Position numbers and translations under genes: made by a program. Shown here in pieces: positions 36,650-49,816 of a DNA stretch of 64,000 bases. Source of the DNA: Rhodospirillaceae bacterium (GTDB lineage: Bacteria > Pseudomonadota > Alphaproteobacteria > MPNO01 > UBA2964); contig PBIN01000013.1 in the NCBI GenBank assembly GCA_002720855.1, positions 1-64,000 on the forward strand, read 5' to 3'. Position 1 is the first letter of the stretch. The number at the start of each line of letters is the position of its first letter. A model generated the notes under the pieces. That model ran no database searches. It saw nothing but the letters and a program-made list of their open reading frames with translations, and was not told where the DNA came from.

Positions 36650-38011
36650 TTAAAGCAACATTGCCGGCGGATATTCAATTAGACGCTTGATAGCACTCAA
36701 AAGTTTAGCGCCCGTCGCGCCATCAACAACACGGTGATCGCACGACAGCGTACATGTCATAACGGTTGCAGGGACAATTTCCCCATTCTTGACCACCGGC
36801 CGCGGCTCACCGGCGCCGACCGCCAAAATACACCCTTGCGGCTCATTAATGACGGCATCGAACTGTTTGATACCGAACATTCCCAAATTGGAAATTGTAA
36901 ACGAACCGCCCTGATATTCTTCGGGAGATAGTTTTCCGTCACGGGCACGAAGAGCCAGATCTTTCATGGCAGATGAAATTTCTGCCAACCCCTTGCTTTC
37001 GGCATCGGGGATTATCGGTGTGATCAAACCTTCGTCCAACGCCACAGCGACCGAAATATCCGCAGACCTATAAAGCCTCATCATTCCGTCACCCAGCCAT
37101 CCCGCATTTGCCTCCGGCACTTCAATTAGAGCCAATGCGCAGGCTCGAATGACAAAGTCGTTCACGGAGAGCTTACCGTCTTCAAGCCGTTCGTTGAGAG
37201 ACGAACGGACTTTAAGTAGTTCATCGATTTCGCAATCCACACTTAAGTAGAAATGAGGAACATTGGATTTGGAATGGGCCATGCGTTCCGCAATCACTTT
37301 CCGCATAGAACTCATGGGCACGTCTTCAAATTTCCCACCAGAAGACATTCCCAAACCACCTACAACATTGGCCGCTGGTAACAATGTCTTTGCCTTTTCA
37401 ATATCCGCTTTAACTATACGGCCTTGCGGGCCTGTACCTGCAATCGCCGAAAGATCGAGGCCTGCTTCCGCCGCCAGTCGTTTAGCAAGTGGGCTTGCAA
37501 AGATTCGTTCAGCACCCGTTGCAACATTGTCGGCCGCTTTACCATCGGTTAAAGCTTCAACATCCGCTCGCGTGATTTTTCCCCGTGCGCCAGTGCCGGT
37601 AATCGTCGACAAATCTAATCCTGCTTGCTCCGCCAGTCGTCTGGCCAACGGCGTCGCTGTCGGACTGTCGCTCGAATTATTAGAAATTACCGGAACTGCA
37701 TCTTCCTTTACCTCCGATGCCGGCGTTGCAGAGACTGTGGCCGAAATATCGATATCATCGACGTTCTCACCGTCTTCCAGCAAAACACCAATGACATTAT
37801 TGACCGCAACATTCTCACTGCCGTCTGGAACTAGAATTTTGCCGAGTGTTCCGGAATCGACAGCTTCGACTTCCATGGTCGCTTTATCAGTTTCGATTTC
37901 CGCTAGAACGTCACCAGGTTGAACACTATCACCCTCTCCCTTGTGCCACTTGGCGAGGTTTCCCTCCGTCATAGTCGGAGATAATGCTGGCATGAGGATA
38001 TTTATCGGCAT
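36650..38011 (-). CDS. pdhC: Pyruvate dehydrogenase E2 (dihydrolipoamide acetyltransferase)
   Basis: A 453-residue subunit. Lipoyl domain residues 1-80 (lipoyl Lys43 in ETDKATMEV); two peripheral subunit-binding domains in tandem, about 119-153 (TPLARRLAEQAGLDLSTITG) and 171-205 (ASPLAKRLAAEAGLDLSAIA); and the catalytic domain from about 228 with the active-site DHRVVDG near the C-terminus. It transfers acetyl to CoA and forms the complex core. Most alphaproteobacterial E2 proteins have one E3-binding domain, so the duplication is unusual. The start ATG lies 16 bp after pdhB. Confidence 0.95.
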   Translation of the reverse strand: MPINILMPALSPTMTEGNLAKWHKGEGDSVQPGDVLAEIETDKATMEVEAVDSGTLGKILVPDGSENVAVNNVIGVLLEDGENVDDIDISATVSATPASEVKEDAVPVISNNSSDSPTATPLARRLAEQAGLDLSTITGTGARGKITRADVEALTDGKAADNVATGAERIFASPLAKRLAAEAGLDLSAIAGTGPQGRIVKADIEKAKTLLPAANVVGGLGMSSGGKFEDVPMSSMRKVIAERMAHSKSNVPHFYLSVDCEIDELLKVRSSLNERLEDGKLSVNDFVIRACALALIEVPEANAGWLGDGMMRLYRSADISVAVALDEGLITPIIPDAESKGLAEISSAMKDLALRARDGKLSPEEYQGGSFTISNLGMFGIKQFDAVINEPQGCILAVGAGEPRPVVKNGEIVPATVMTCTLSCDHRVVDGATGAKLLSAIKRLIEYPPAMLL

Positions 38012-38027
38012 GCGCTAATCCCGGAAT

Positions 38028-39401
38028 TCAGTTGCGATAACTAACGGCTTTTGCCGCCGCAACAATGTCGTCAACCTGAGGCAGTGCGAGCGCTTCCAGG
38101 TTTGCCGCATATGGAAGAGGAACGTCTTCCGCAGTAACCCGACCAACAGGAGCATCCAGCCAATCAAAAGCCTGCTCCATAATAGTTGCCGAGATTTCCG
38201 CTCCAATTCCCGCAAACGGCCACCCCTCTTCTACCGATACGACTCGATTTGTCTTTTGAACCGACTCTACAATGGTCTGTGTATCCAATGGTCTAAGCGT
38301 TCGCAGATCAATAACTTCTGCTTCGATACCCTCCGACGCCAATGCATCGGCAGCTTCAAGTGCTTTGCCTACCATTATCGAAAACGCCGTAATCGTGACA
38401 TCACTGCCTTCGCGTACAACTTTGGCTTTGCCTATCGGAACCAGCCAGTTCGGGTCAGTTGGGACGTCAAAGCTGCCACCGTACAAAAGTTCATTTTCCA
38501 GAAAAATAATGGGGTTGGGATCGCGTATAGAAGACTTCAGCAAACCCTTCGAATCCGCAGCGCTCCATGGAGAAACCACTTTAAGGCCAGGGATATGGGC
38601 ATACCAACTTGCAAAGCACTGCGAGTGCTGCGCCCCAACTCTAGCGGCCGACCCGTTCGGGCCTCGAAAAACGATAGGACATCCCATTTGTCCACCCGAC
38701 ATATAATTCGTCTTTGCTGCAGAGTTGATCAGTTGATCCATTGCCTGCATGGCGAAATTAAATGTCATAAACTCTACGATCGGGCGGAGACCCAAGAACG
38801 CAGCGCCAACGCCGACACCGGTAAAACCGTGTTCAGTGATAGGAGTATCAATAACGCGTTTGTCGCCAAACTCATCCAAGAGCCCTTGGCTGACCTTATA
38901 AGCTCCTTCGTATTGGGCAACCTCCTCACCCATTAGAAACACACGATCATCATTCCTCAATTCTTCGGCCATTGCATCGCGCAACGCTTCGCGAACTGTC
39001 GAACGAACGGTTTCGCCGTCATAGTCGACCTCAACGGGTAAGGCGGATGGTTTAGGAGGAGGTTCGGTGGTTTGGGTCTGTGCAGGCGGCGGAGGGTCTT
39101 CGGATGCTGCAGGAGAATGCGGCTCTGCCAATGGTTGGGTTTCCACGGACACATCCTCGCCTTCCGCGACGATGATCCCGATTACCTGATTGACCTGGAC
39201 TCCCTCGGACCCATCCGGGATCAGTATTTTTCCCAAAACGCCTTCATCAACAGCTTCGACTTCCATCGTCGCTTTATCGGTCTCGATCTCGGCGAGTATA
39301 TCGCCCGGTTCAACCGCATCGCCTTCCTGTTTGTGCCACTTTGCAAGGTTGCCTTCCGTCATTGTCGGAGAGAGTGCGGGCATCAAAATGTTCGTTGGCA
39401 T
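38028..39401 (-). CDS. pdhB: Pyruvate dehydrogenase E1 beta with N-terminal lipoyl domain
   Basis: A 457-residue fusion: lipoyl domain 1-80 (Lys43), Pro-rich linker about 90-120, then the E1 beta fold (about 128-457) with [30 protein letters not shown] and [14 protein letters not shown]. The E1 beta lipoyl extension is known from Rhizobium, Zymomonas and relatives. Its lipoyl domain is nearly identical to that of the neighbouring E2 (6 differences in the first 54 residues). It forms an alpha2-beta2 heterotetramer with PdhA. Confidence 0.95.
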   Translation of the reverse strand: MPTNILMPALSPTMTEGNLAKWHKQEGDAVEPGDILAEIETDKATMEVEAVDEGVLGKILIPDGSEGVQVNQVIGIIVAEGEDVSVETQPLAEPHSPAASEDPPPPAQTQTTEPPPKPSALPVEVDYDGETVRSTVREALRDAMAEELRNDDRVFLMGEEVAQYEGAYKVSQGLLDEFGDKRVIDTPITEHGFTGVGVGAAFLGLRPIVEFMTFNFAMQAMDQLINSAAKTNYMSGGQMGCPIVFRGPNGSAARVGAQHSQCFASWYAHIPGLKVVSPWSAADSKGLLKSSIRDPNPIIFLENELLYGGSFDVPTDPNWLVPIGKAKVVREGSDVTITAFSIMVGKALEAADALASEGIEAEVIDLRTLRPLDTQTIVESVQKTNRVVSVEEGWPFAGIGAEISATIMEQAFDWLDAPVGRVTAEDVPLPYAANLEALALPQVDDIVAAAKAVSYRN

Positions 39402-39419
39402 GTTTCGCGGTCTTTCTTC

Positions 39420-40484
39420 TTATGCCTCGACCAGAACGTCGGTATAGAGCTCCGATGGATCTGGTTCTGGACTATTCTGGGCGAAATCAGCCGCTTCTGA
39501 GACGACGTCTCGAATTTCTTTATCAATTTCCTTAAATTGATCTTCGTCAATGATTTTTCGTTTTAAAATCAAACTTTTAAGATTGGTTATCGGATCCTGC
39601 TCGTCCCTGACTTTTGCAACTTCTTCCTTGGACCTGTAATTCGCGGGATCGGACATCGAATGACCACGATAGCGATATGTCATCATTTCCAATATGACAG
39701 GTCCATCGCCGGCCCGACATTTTTCCGCCGCCATAGACCCTGCCTCTTTGACCGCTTCAACATCCATGCCGTCGACCTGAACACCAAAGATCCCTCTTCC
39801 AGCACCAAGTTGAGATAGATCCTCAGCCGCTGAAGCTCTTTGAACAGAAGTACCCATTCCGTATTTGTTGTTTTCGATCACGTATACGACGGGAAGGTTC
39901 CAGAGGGCGGCCATATTAAAGGATTCATGAACCTGTCCCTGGTTTGCGGCGCCATCTCCAAAATAGGCGAGTGTAATGGCTCCTTCACCATTGTAGCGCT
40001 GCGCAAATGCAAGTCCCGTACCGATCGAAACCTGCGCTCCCACGATACCGTGACCACCGAAAAAATTTTTTTCGGTACTAAACATATGCATGGAGCCGCC
40101 TTTTCCCCGAGAATAACCGCCGCTCCTGCCAGTCAGTTCTGCCATGACGCCTTTTGGATCCATACCACAAGCAAGCATGTGCCCGTGATCCCGATAACTG
40201 GTAATTACAGCATCAGTCTCTTTGATAACGGCCTGCATGCCTACGACAACAGCTTCCTGTCCTATATACAAATGACAGAAACCGCCGATCAAACCCATTC
40301 CATATAGTTGTCCCGCACGTTCCTCGAATCTTCGAATAAGAAGCATATCACGATAAAAGGCTAGCAAAGATTCCGATGTATTTTGCAAGTCTGCTGCGCC
40401 CGCTCCGTTCGTTTTGCTTGATTTAGCCGCCCGCTTTCGGGGTTTCGGAGCTTTTGCCGCAGCTCTCTTGCTTTTATTAGCCAT
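39420..40484 (-). CDS. pdhA: Pyruvate dehydrogenase E1 alpha
   Basis: About 354 residues from ATG 40484, chosen because GAGGTG precedes it; an upstream in-frame start at 40523 has no site. A Lys/Ala/Arg-rich tail (about residues 4-22) precedes the fold. The thiamine diphosphate motif GDGAANQGQVHESFN and the phosphorylation-loop equivalent YRYRGHSMSDPA are present. It decarboxylates pyruvate with PdhB. Confidence 0.94.
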   Translation of the reverse strand: MANKSKRAAAKAPKPRKRAAKSSKTNGAGAADLQNTSESLLAFYRDMLLIRRFEERAGQLYGMGLIGGFCHLYIGQEAVVVGMQAVIKETDAVITSYRDHGHMLACGMDPKGVMAELTGRSGGYSRGKGGSMHMFSTEKNFFGGHGIVGAQVSIGTGLAFAQRYNGEGAITLAYFGDGAANQGQVHESFNMAALWNLPVVYVIENNKYGMGTSVQRASAAEDLSQLGAGRGIFGVQVDGMDVEAVKEAGSMAAEKCRAGDGPVILEMMTYRYRGHSMSDPANYRSKEEVAKVRDEQDPITNLKSLILKRKIIDEDQFKEIDKEIRDVVSEAADFAQNSPEPDPSELYTDVLVEA

Positions 40485-40688
40485 AATTTTCACCTCGAAG
40501 AATGGACACGGGTAAGGCCCCAAATATGAAAATTAACCATACTGAGGTTATACAAAACCTGCGATCACGCAATATTAGCGTGAGAAAGTTTATGTTCTTT
40601 TGACGGTAGGATTTGAAAGAAAAATTAAATTTTCAGGCCAATTTTGAAACGAGCCGTTTAGACATGCGTTCTTACCAGCTACGCGGCT

Positions 40689-41018
40689 CTATCGAATCTT
40701 ATTTTCTGCCCTCGAATACACCAGTATTTCGTCTTTTTTGACAAAACCCGTAACTGATCGAACACGCTCATCAAGCATATCCCGGTTCATAGCATTGCGA
40801 CGCAAAAGCGCGATTCTCTGCTCCCAACGCTCTCTTTCCCCTTGCGAAACGGAAAAATGCACTTCTGCTGCCGCAATTTGCTGACGGATTTGTAACCAAG
40901 CCAGCAGACCGCGATCCCCCTGGATGGCGTGCATCACAAAATAGGCAAACAACAGAGCGCCTAAGATGGAACCCGTAATGTGTCGCCCACGCCGACGTAT
41001 TTCCAATACAACTGACAT
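40689..41018 (-). CDS. ftsB: Septum formation initiator FtsB (DivIC family)
   Basis: A 109-residue protein: short cytosolic start, one membrane segment (about 17-34), then a coiled coil (about 40-80) and the motif EERVRSVTGF-like (DERVRSVTGFVKKDE). With FtsL and FtsQ it connects the division machinery to septal wall synthesis. It lies between eno and pdhA, the standard alphaproteobacterial position. Confidence 0.88.
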   Translation of the reverse strand: MSVVLEIRRRGRHITGSILGALLFAYFVMHAIQGDRGLLAWLQIRQQIAAAEVHFSVSQGERERWEQRIALLRRNAMNRDMLDERVRSVTGFVKKDEILVYSRAENKIR

Positions 41019-41135
41019 GAGCGAATCGAATCACATACCGATTCGTTCCGTCAAGATAATTTTAAGAAAAGAGTCTGAAAAAACCTGAACTTAGAGAAAA
41101 GTGTTGCAAAAAAGAATCAGTTTGACTCTTCGAAT

Positions 41136-42416
<1,281 letters not shown>

Positions 42417-42450
42417 TCAAATACTCCGATCTTCAATTTCCAACTAAATT

Positions 42451-43293
42451 TCAGTGTTTTGTCTTAGCAATCTGATCGTATTCAATCAGGTTCTTGAGCA
42501 AAGGTTCAATTTGATCGAGCGGAACCATATTGGGACCATCACTCGGTGCGCTATCAGGATCATTATGAGTTTCCAAAAATACGGCTGCGACACCTATTGC
42601 AACAGCGGCACGCGCCAAAACTGGAACGAATTCTCTCTGACCGCCGCTAACTGACCCCTGACCACCTGGTTGTTGAACCGAATGCGTCGCATCAAATACG
42701 ACGGGATGCCCCATAGCAGCCATCGTTGGAAGCGAACGCATATCTGAAACAAGTGTATTGTAGCCGAAGCTCGTTCCTCTTTCGCAGACCATGACATTGT
42801 CATTGCCGCTATCAATAGCCTTCGCCACGACATTTTCCATATCCCACGGGGCGAGAAACTGGCCCTTCTTAATATTTAAGGGCTTCCCTGTCTTAGCCGC
42901 GGCAACCACCAGATCCGTTTGCCGGCATAAAAATGCAGGAATTTGCAGAACATCAACGATATCGGCCACCGGTGCGCATTCGTCTGGGAGATGGACGTCC
43001 GTAATGACTGGACAACCATATGTTTCGCGTACTTCTGCCAAAATCGGCAACCCTTCATTCATACCGATACCCCGGTTACTCTTTAACGATGTTCGGTTCG
43101 CCTTATCAAATGATGATTTATATATCAGGCCAATCCCCAATGCTGAGGTGAGCTCAACCAAAGCATGCGACATTTCAAGCGCATGATTTTTTCCCTCAAG
43201 TGCACAAGGACCAGCAATAATAGTTAGCGGCAAATCATTACCGATAGTGATGTCTCCAATTGAGATGTGATGCGGCAAACCCATGGGCGGCAT
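42451..43293 (-). CDS. kdsA: 3-deoxy-8-phosphooctulonate synthase
   Basis: About 280 residues from ATG 43293; TTG 43308 and ATG 43284 are alternatives. Motifs: [48 protein letters not shown] and [12 protein letters not shown]. It condenses PEP with arabinose 5-phosphate to KDO 8-phosphate for the LPS core. Enolase, encoded directly downstream, supplies the PEP. Confidence 0.94.
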   Translation of the reverse strand: MPPMGLPHHISIGDITIGNDLPLTIIAGPCALEGKNHALEMSHALVELTSALGIGLIYKSSFDKANRTSLKSNRGIGMNEGLPILAEVRETYGCPVITDVHLPDECAPVADIVDVLQIPAFLCRQTDLVVAAAKTGKPLNIKKGQFLAPWDMENVVAKAIDSGNDNVMVCERGTSFGYNTLVSDMRSLPTMAAMGHPVVFDATHSVQQPGGQGSVSGGQREFVPVLARAAVAIGVAAVFLETHNDPDSAPSDGPNMVPLDQIEPLLKNLIEYDQIAKTKH

Positions 43294-43326
43294 TTTCCGT
43301 AGCGACAAGGAACCCTGGCAGTTCTA

Positions 43327-45021
<1,695 letters not shown>

Positions 45022-45044
45022 TCAGAGACTGATTCGAATTTTCG

Positions 45045-45362
45045 CTATTTTGCGAGCGGTACTGAAGGTCCTGTGGGCTTGGCCGGTGCTGTTTTTTCAG
45101 GCGGTTTATCCACTATAGAGCGCGCTGGCCCGCTTCCTGTATTTCCGGCGAGAATAGCGAGAATAAGACTGGTCGCAATGAAACATGTAGCGATAATTCC
45201 CGTCGCCTTGGTCAGTAAATTTCCAGAACCACGTGCGGAGACCAAGCCACCCATATTGCCGCCGCCAATACCCAAAGCGCCGCCTTCGCTTTTTTGCAGC
45301 AATACAACGATTACTAAAGCAAGAGCTAAAAACAAATGTATTAGTAGTAAAACAGTTTCCAA
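45045..45362 (-). CDS. secG: Protein-export membrane protein SecG
   Basis: A 105-residue protein with two membrane segments (about 3-22 and 52-70), the intervening LLQKSEGGALGIGGG motif of SecG and a Pro/Lys-rich tail. It supports the SecYEG translocon. The order tpiA-secG-pyrG on one strand is standard in alphaproteobacteria. Confidence 0.92.
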   Translation of the reverse strand: METVLLLIHLFLALALVIVVLLQKSEGGALGIGGGNMGGLVSARGSGNLLTKATGIIATCFIATSLILAILAGNTGSGPARSIVDKPPEKTAPAKPTGPSVPLAK

Positions 45363-45495
45363 AGACCTGCCCTTTTTGAGTCTAAATTAACTAAGCCAGT
45401 TAAATATAGGCAATAGTTGCGCTTCTTTTAGTCCGGTAACCACCACTTTGACCAGCGGAATTTATAATTAAGGCATTCACAAATCTGCCAACTAA

Positions 45496-46236
45496 TTAAA
45501 CGCTTGTACAAATTGACCAGAAATCTTCTACCTTCAAACTAGCACCGCCAACCAAACCGCCATTTACGTTCTTAATGGCAAGAATTTCGCCAGCGTTGCC
45601 CGGATTCATTGACCCACCATAGAGCAACCTGAATTCCTCTCCATCCTTAAAACGAGAATTAAGAAGAGAGCGAATGTTATCGTGGACTTCAGAAATTTGT
45701 TCGATAGTTGGCGTCAATCCGGTACCAATCGCCCAAACGGGCTCATAGGCGACGATAGTATTTTCAGCCGTTGCCTCTGCGGGTACAGATTTAGAGACCT
45801 GTTCTTCGACAACCGCGAGTGTTTTTCCTTCGTTGCGTTCATCCAGGGATTCTCCAACGCATATTATAGCTGAGAGGCTCTGAATAAACGCCGCTTTCGC
45901 TTTCTCCCCTACCAATTTGTCGCCTTCGCCATGATTGGTGCGCCTTTCTGAATGGCCGACAATTACAAAGTTGCAACCAGCATCGACAAGCATTTCTGCG
46001 CTGACATCGCCTGTATGCGCACCAGAAACTTCGACATGGCAGTCCTGAGCGCCTAATTTGATCGGGCTTCCCAAAACGATTTCACCAACCGAACGAATAG
46101 ACACAAAGGGTGGACAAATAAGAATGTCACAACCGGGATCTATTGCCGCTCTTTGTTCTACAAGCCCAGCCGCCAAGGCACTCGCATCGGCGCGTAAAGT
46201 ATTCATCTTCCAATTGCCAGCAATCAACGGGCGCAT
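45496..46236 (-). CDS. tpiA: Triose-phosphate isomerase
   Basis: About 246 residues from ATG 46236, where MRPLIAGNWKMN matches the family N-terminus and GAGGG precedes. An in-frame ATG at 46287 also has a GGAG site and would add 17 unrelated residues. Catalytic His is in IVGHSERR, Glu in VAYEPVWAIGTG, phosphate loop LLYGGSMNPGNA. It interconverts dihydroxyacetone phosphate and glyceraldehyde 3-phosphate. Confidence 0.95.
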   Translation of the reverse strand: MRPLIAGNWKMNTLRADASALAAGLVEQRAAIDPGCDILICPPFVSIRSVGEIVLGSPIKLGAQDCHVEVSGAHTGDVSAEMLVDAGCNFVIVGHSERRTNHGEGDKLVGEKAKAAFIQSLSAIICVGESLDERNEGKTLAVVEEQVSKSVPAEATAENTIVAYEPVWAIGTGLTPTIEQISEVHDNIRSLLNSRFKDGEEFRLLYGGSMNPGNAGEILAIKNVNGGLVGGASLKVEDFWSICTSV

Positions 46237-46415
46237 CGCCAAAACCCTCAAATCGTTCGGTGGATCGTCGGTGTTTATCATATCCATGATTTTGCTCCAA
46301 GCGACTGGAATTCAAGGATGCATTGCATATTGCAGGGCCTGTCCCCACTTCCTATTATGCGGTCAACAGTGAGTGGTCGAGACAATCACGAAATTTTAAT
46401 CGGCAAGGCATTGAT

Positions 46416-48308
46416 ATGATTGAAGCGATGCGTTCCAAGGCAGCTTCTTGGGTCGCCAAAATATTGGCGTTTTTTCTAATACTTTCGTTTGCAGTTTGGG
46501 GAATTGGCGACGTTGTTCGCGGACCCGTTATCGGGGACGTGGTAGCAAAGGTTGGTGAAACGGAAATTAGCAGGAACGACCTCAGCAATCAGGTCCGCCG
46601 GCTTCTATCGATTATGCGGCGTCAGCTCGGCGGAAATTTCGATGTCCAGCAAGCGTCGCGGCTCGGCCTGATAGATCAAACTATGGACCAACTCGTCAAT
46701 TCGAGATTGCTGTCCCTAGAAGCACAAAACCTTGGACTCGGCGCGGGTGAAGACCTAATTCGACAAACAATTTTCAGTGACCCACGGTTTCAGACACCGA
46801 GTGGCCAATTTGATCGGCTTGCTTTCAGACGATTCCTTCAGGGAGAAGATCTACCTGAATCCCGATACGTGGATTTATTGCGGCAGGAAATTACCCAGCG
46901 CCAGGTAACAAACGCCCTTAGTTCATCATCATTTGTTCCAAAATCGCTCGTAGATACAGTGTATAAATATCGCAATGAGCAGCGGGTTGCTGACATTGTG
47001 GAAATCCCGTTCGGTAAGGCATCCGAAGTTCCTACACCCAATCAAGCTGAACTCACCGCATTTCACAAAAAAAATCCAGCACGGTTCATGGCACCTGAAT
47101 TTCGAAGGGTAACTGCTATCTTTCTCGATCCTGACGAGGTCGCAAAGGAACTCAACCCGGCGGAATCACGAATTCGGGAGGAATATGAATATCGTAGGGA
47201 AACGAGAACTGTGCCGGAGCGTCGTGAGCTAGAACAGGTTCTTTTTCAGGATGAAGCGAAGGCGAGTTCTTTCGCAAAACAGACACAATCGGGACGCCAA
47301 TTTGCTGGTGCCGCTCAAGAAATAGCCAAGCTAACGCCAAACGACCTCGGCAGTCTCCGCAAACAGGACCTACCGGCAAAAGTCGGGGAAGCTGCTTTTA
47401 AACTTCCAGCCAATGGTGTTTCGGACCCTGTAAAAACCGCTCTCGGATGGCACGTTGTCCGCGTAAAAAATATCAAACTTGAGCAAGTCCCGTCGTTCAA
47501 TTCGCTTCAAGCAGAAATCAAAAAAGACCTGGCAAGAGAAATGGCTGTCGACAACATCATTAAATTAACCGGTCAGCTTGATGATGCACTTGCAGCTGGT
47601 ACGTCTCTCGAAGAGGCCGCCAATATAATTTCTGCAAAGGTATTGAGATTTTCTGCGGTTGACTCAAGCGGTAAAGATGAAAATGGCAAACCTATTAAGG
47701 AATTGCCGAAATCTCCCTTGTTCTTGGAAAAAGTATTTTCAACGCCGAAAGGCGAAACGACAAATGTCGAAGAAACACGCCAAGGGGGATTTTTTGTTCT
47801 TAAAGTAGACGCTATCACCGCAGCAGTACCAAAACCTATGAGTGCCGTGAAGAATCAAATTGTTGGTATATGGAAGGCTAGCCAAGTTCGATCTGCGGCG
47901 AAAAAGAAAGCAGAAACTCTACAAAATGCCGCCCAAACCAGCGCCAACCTTACAACGGCCGCTAAATCAAGCGGTTACGACGCGAAAACAAGCAAACCGG
48001 TGTCTCGATTTATTAAACCACCGGGTTCGATTGTCTCTGACACTCTTCTGAGATCATTGTTCAACGCAAAAATAGGAGACGTTGTGATTGCAGCCTCCAA
48101 TAGCGGGTATTCTGTGGCGCAAATTAAAAAAGTTATCCCCGCGGCCCCCGACAAGAATAAATCAGAGGCCGACAATCTAACAACTCAGCTAAAAAATGTG
48201 ATGTCAGCGGATACGCTGGCGCAGTATCTAGCAGCGCTGCGAACTACTTATCCGGTTATAATAGACGACAAAGCTGTTGCCCAAGCGGTAACCGGCCGAC
48301 CTTACTGA
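46416..48308 (+). CDS. ppiD: PpiD-like membrane-anchored peptidyl-prolyl isomerase (SurA_N domain)
   Basis: About 630 residues from ATG 46416, preceded by AAGG. One N-terminal membrane segment (about 12-33), then a SurA_N_3 chaperone domain (about 35-230), a parvulin-type domain (about 240-380, with LGWHVVRVKNI) and a long C-terminal region. It should act in the periplasm on newly exported proteins. Its stop overlaps trpE by one base, the conserved ppiD-trpE neighbourhood of alphaproteobacteria. Confidence 0.88.
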   Translation: MIEAMRSKAASWVAKILAFFLILSFAVWGIGDVVRGPVIGDVVAKVGETEISRNDLSNQVRRLLSIMRRQLGGNFDVQQASRLGLIDQTMDQLVNSRLLSLEAQNLGLGAGEDLIRQTIFSDPRFQTPSGQFDRLAFRRFLQGEDLPESRYVDLLRQEITQRQVTNALSSSSFVPKSLVDTVYKYRNEQRVADIVEIPFGKASEVPTPNQAELTAFHKKNPARFMAPEFRRVTAIFLDPDEVAKELNPAESRIREEYEYRRETRTVPERRELEQVLFQDEAKASSFAKQTQSGRQFAGAAQEIAKLTPNDLGSLRKQDLPAKVGEAAFKLPANGVSDPVKTALGWHVVRVKNIKLEQVPSFNSLQAEIKKDLAREMAVDNIIKLTGQLDDALAAGTSLEEAANIISAKVLRFSAVDSSGKDENGKPIKELPKSPLFLEKVFSTPKGETTNVEETRQGGFFVLKVDAITAAVPKPMSAVKNQIVGIWKASQVRSAAKKKAETLQNAAQTSANLTTAAKSSGYDAKTSKPVSRFIKPPGSIVSDTLLRSLFNAKIGDVVIAASNSGYSVAQIKKVIPAAPDKNKSEADNLTTQLKNVMSADTLAQYLAALRTTYPVIIDDKAVAQAVTGRPY

Positions 48309-49816
48309 TGCAGGTTGAACCGTCCTTCCAATCCTTTGAAGAGAGATATCTTGAAGGTAAAGCACAGGTTGCCTGGACCACACTCATCGCCGATCTCGAA
48401 ACGCCGGTATCGGCGATGCTCAAAATTGCCGCGGACATGCCCAACAGTTTCTTGCTCGAATCCGTGGAAGGCGGTTCGGCCCGTGGTCGCTATTCGATCC
48501 TGGGATTGCGACCGGACATTATTTGGAAATGTAATGGCAACGATGCCAAAATAAACCGATCTGCCGACACTGACTCAAGCGCATTCGAAGCATGTACAGA
48601 AGGTTCTTTGGAGTCATTACGTCTGCTTGTCGATATCTCCCGTATCGACCTTCCCGAGCATCTCCCCCCTATGGCAGCGGGCCTTGTTGGCTATCTTGGA
48701 TACGACACAGTTTGCTTAATGGAAAAAATACCGTCGACCCGTCCTGATACGTTGGGAACACCGGATGGCCTTTTTGTTAGACCAACCATTATGGTCATAT
48801 TCGACACCGTAAAAGACACTGTAACTGTCGTCACACCGGTCAGAGTTGATACGCATTGCTCAGCAGAAGAAGCCTACGCCGATGCGCAGAAAAGGCTCAA
48901 TGACGTCGTAATAGATTTTGATAAAACGCTCCCCCATCAGCCCGCGAACGACGCCAATATCGCAAGTCCCCTCAAACCAATTTCAAACACGACCAACGAC
49001 AAATTCAAGGCGATGGTAAAGCGAGCAAAGGAGTATATTTTTGCTGGCGACATATTTCAGGTGGTCTTATCACAGCGATTTCGTATCCCTTTTTCACTCC
49101 CCCCATTTTCGCTTTATCGGGCATTGCGCCGTACTAATCCGTCTCCATTTTTGTTTTTCTTGAATTTTGGAGAGTTCGCGGTCGTTGGGTCTAGCCCTGA
49201 GATACTTGTTCGCCTGAGGGATGAAAAGGTAACGCTCCGCCCTCTGGCAGGAACGCGTCCGAGAGGCACCAACATTGCAGAAGATGAAGCATTGGCGGAA
49301 GAGTTATTAGCCGATGAAAAAGAATGCGCGGAGCATTTGATGCTGCTTGATTTGGGCCGAAATGATGTCGGCCGCGTTTCAAAAATCGGTTCAGTAGAAG
49401 TAACTGAAAAAATGGTCATCGAGCGCTATTCTCATGTAATGCATATCGTTTCGAATGTTGAAGGGCAGATTAGCAAGGAATATGACGCCATGGACGCGCT
49501 GGCTGGAGGCTTTCCTGCGGGCACGGTTTCAGGTGCTCCCAAAATTCGTGCCATGGAAATAATAGACGAATTGGAAGCTGAAAAACGTGGAATTTACGCC
49601 GGTACGGTTGGGTATTTTTCCGCCAATGGATCTATGGATACCTGCATCGTTTTAAGAACAGCTATTGTCAAAGACGGACAGATGTATGTGCAATCCGGAG
49701 CCGGGATCGTTGCGGACAGTGACCCGGATTCTGAACAACAGGAATGTATCAACAAAGCGCAAGCGTTAATTCGCGCTGCGGAAGAAGCCCAACGCTATGC
49801 GGGCAACCAGTTCTGA
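48308..49816 (+). CDS. trpE: Anthranilate synthase component I
   Basis: A 502-residue chorismate-binding enzyme: the feedback-binding LLESVEGG near residue 50, VVLSQRF, GSSPEILVR, PLAGTRPRG, LLDLGRNDVGRV and AGTVSGAPKIRAME. It forms anthranilate from chorismate with TrpG. The last 22 bp overlap an antisense GNAT gene, which separates it from trpG. Confidence 0.96.
   Translation: MQVEPSFQSFEERYLEGKAQVAWTTLIADLETPVSAMLKIAADMPNSFLLESVEGGSARGRYSILGLRPDIIWKCNGNDAKINRSADTDSSAFEACTEGSLESLRLLVDISRIDLPEHLPPMAAGLVGYLGYDTVCLMEKIPSTRPDTLGTPDGLFVRPTIMVIFDTVKDTVTVVTPVRVDTHCSAEEAYADAQKRLNDVVIDFDKTLPHQPANDANIASPLKPISNTTNDKFKAMVKRAKEYIFAGDIFQVVLSQRFRIPFSLPPFSLYRALRRTNPSPFLFFLNFGEFAVVGSSPEILVRLRDEKVTLRPLAGTRPRGTNIAEDEALAEELLADEKECAEHLMLLDLGRNDVGRVSKIGSVEVTEKMVIERYSHVMHIVSNVEGQISKEYDAMDALAGGFPAGTVSGAPKIRAMEIIDELEAEKRGIYAGTVGYFSANGSMDTCIVLRTAIVKDGQMYVQSGAGIVADSDPDSEQQECINKAQALIRAAEEAQRYAGNQF

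Noticed and set aside
37263-37922. 219-residue open frame opposite pdhC
   Set aside because: It is the antisense shadow of the Ala/Ser-rich lipoyl and E3-binding region, with no ribosome site or family resemblance.
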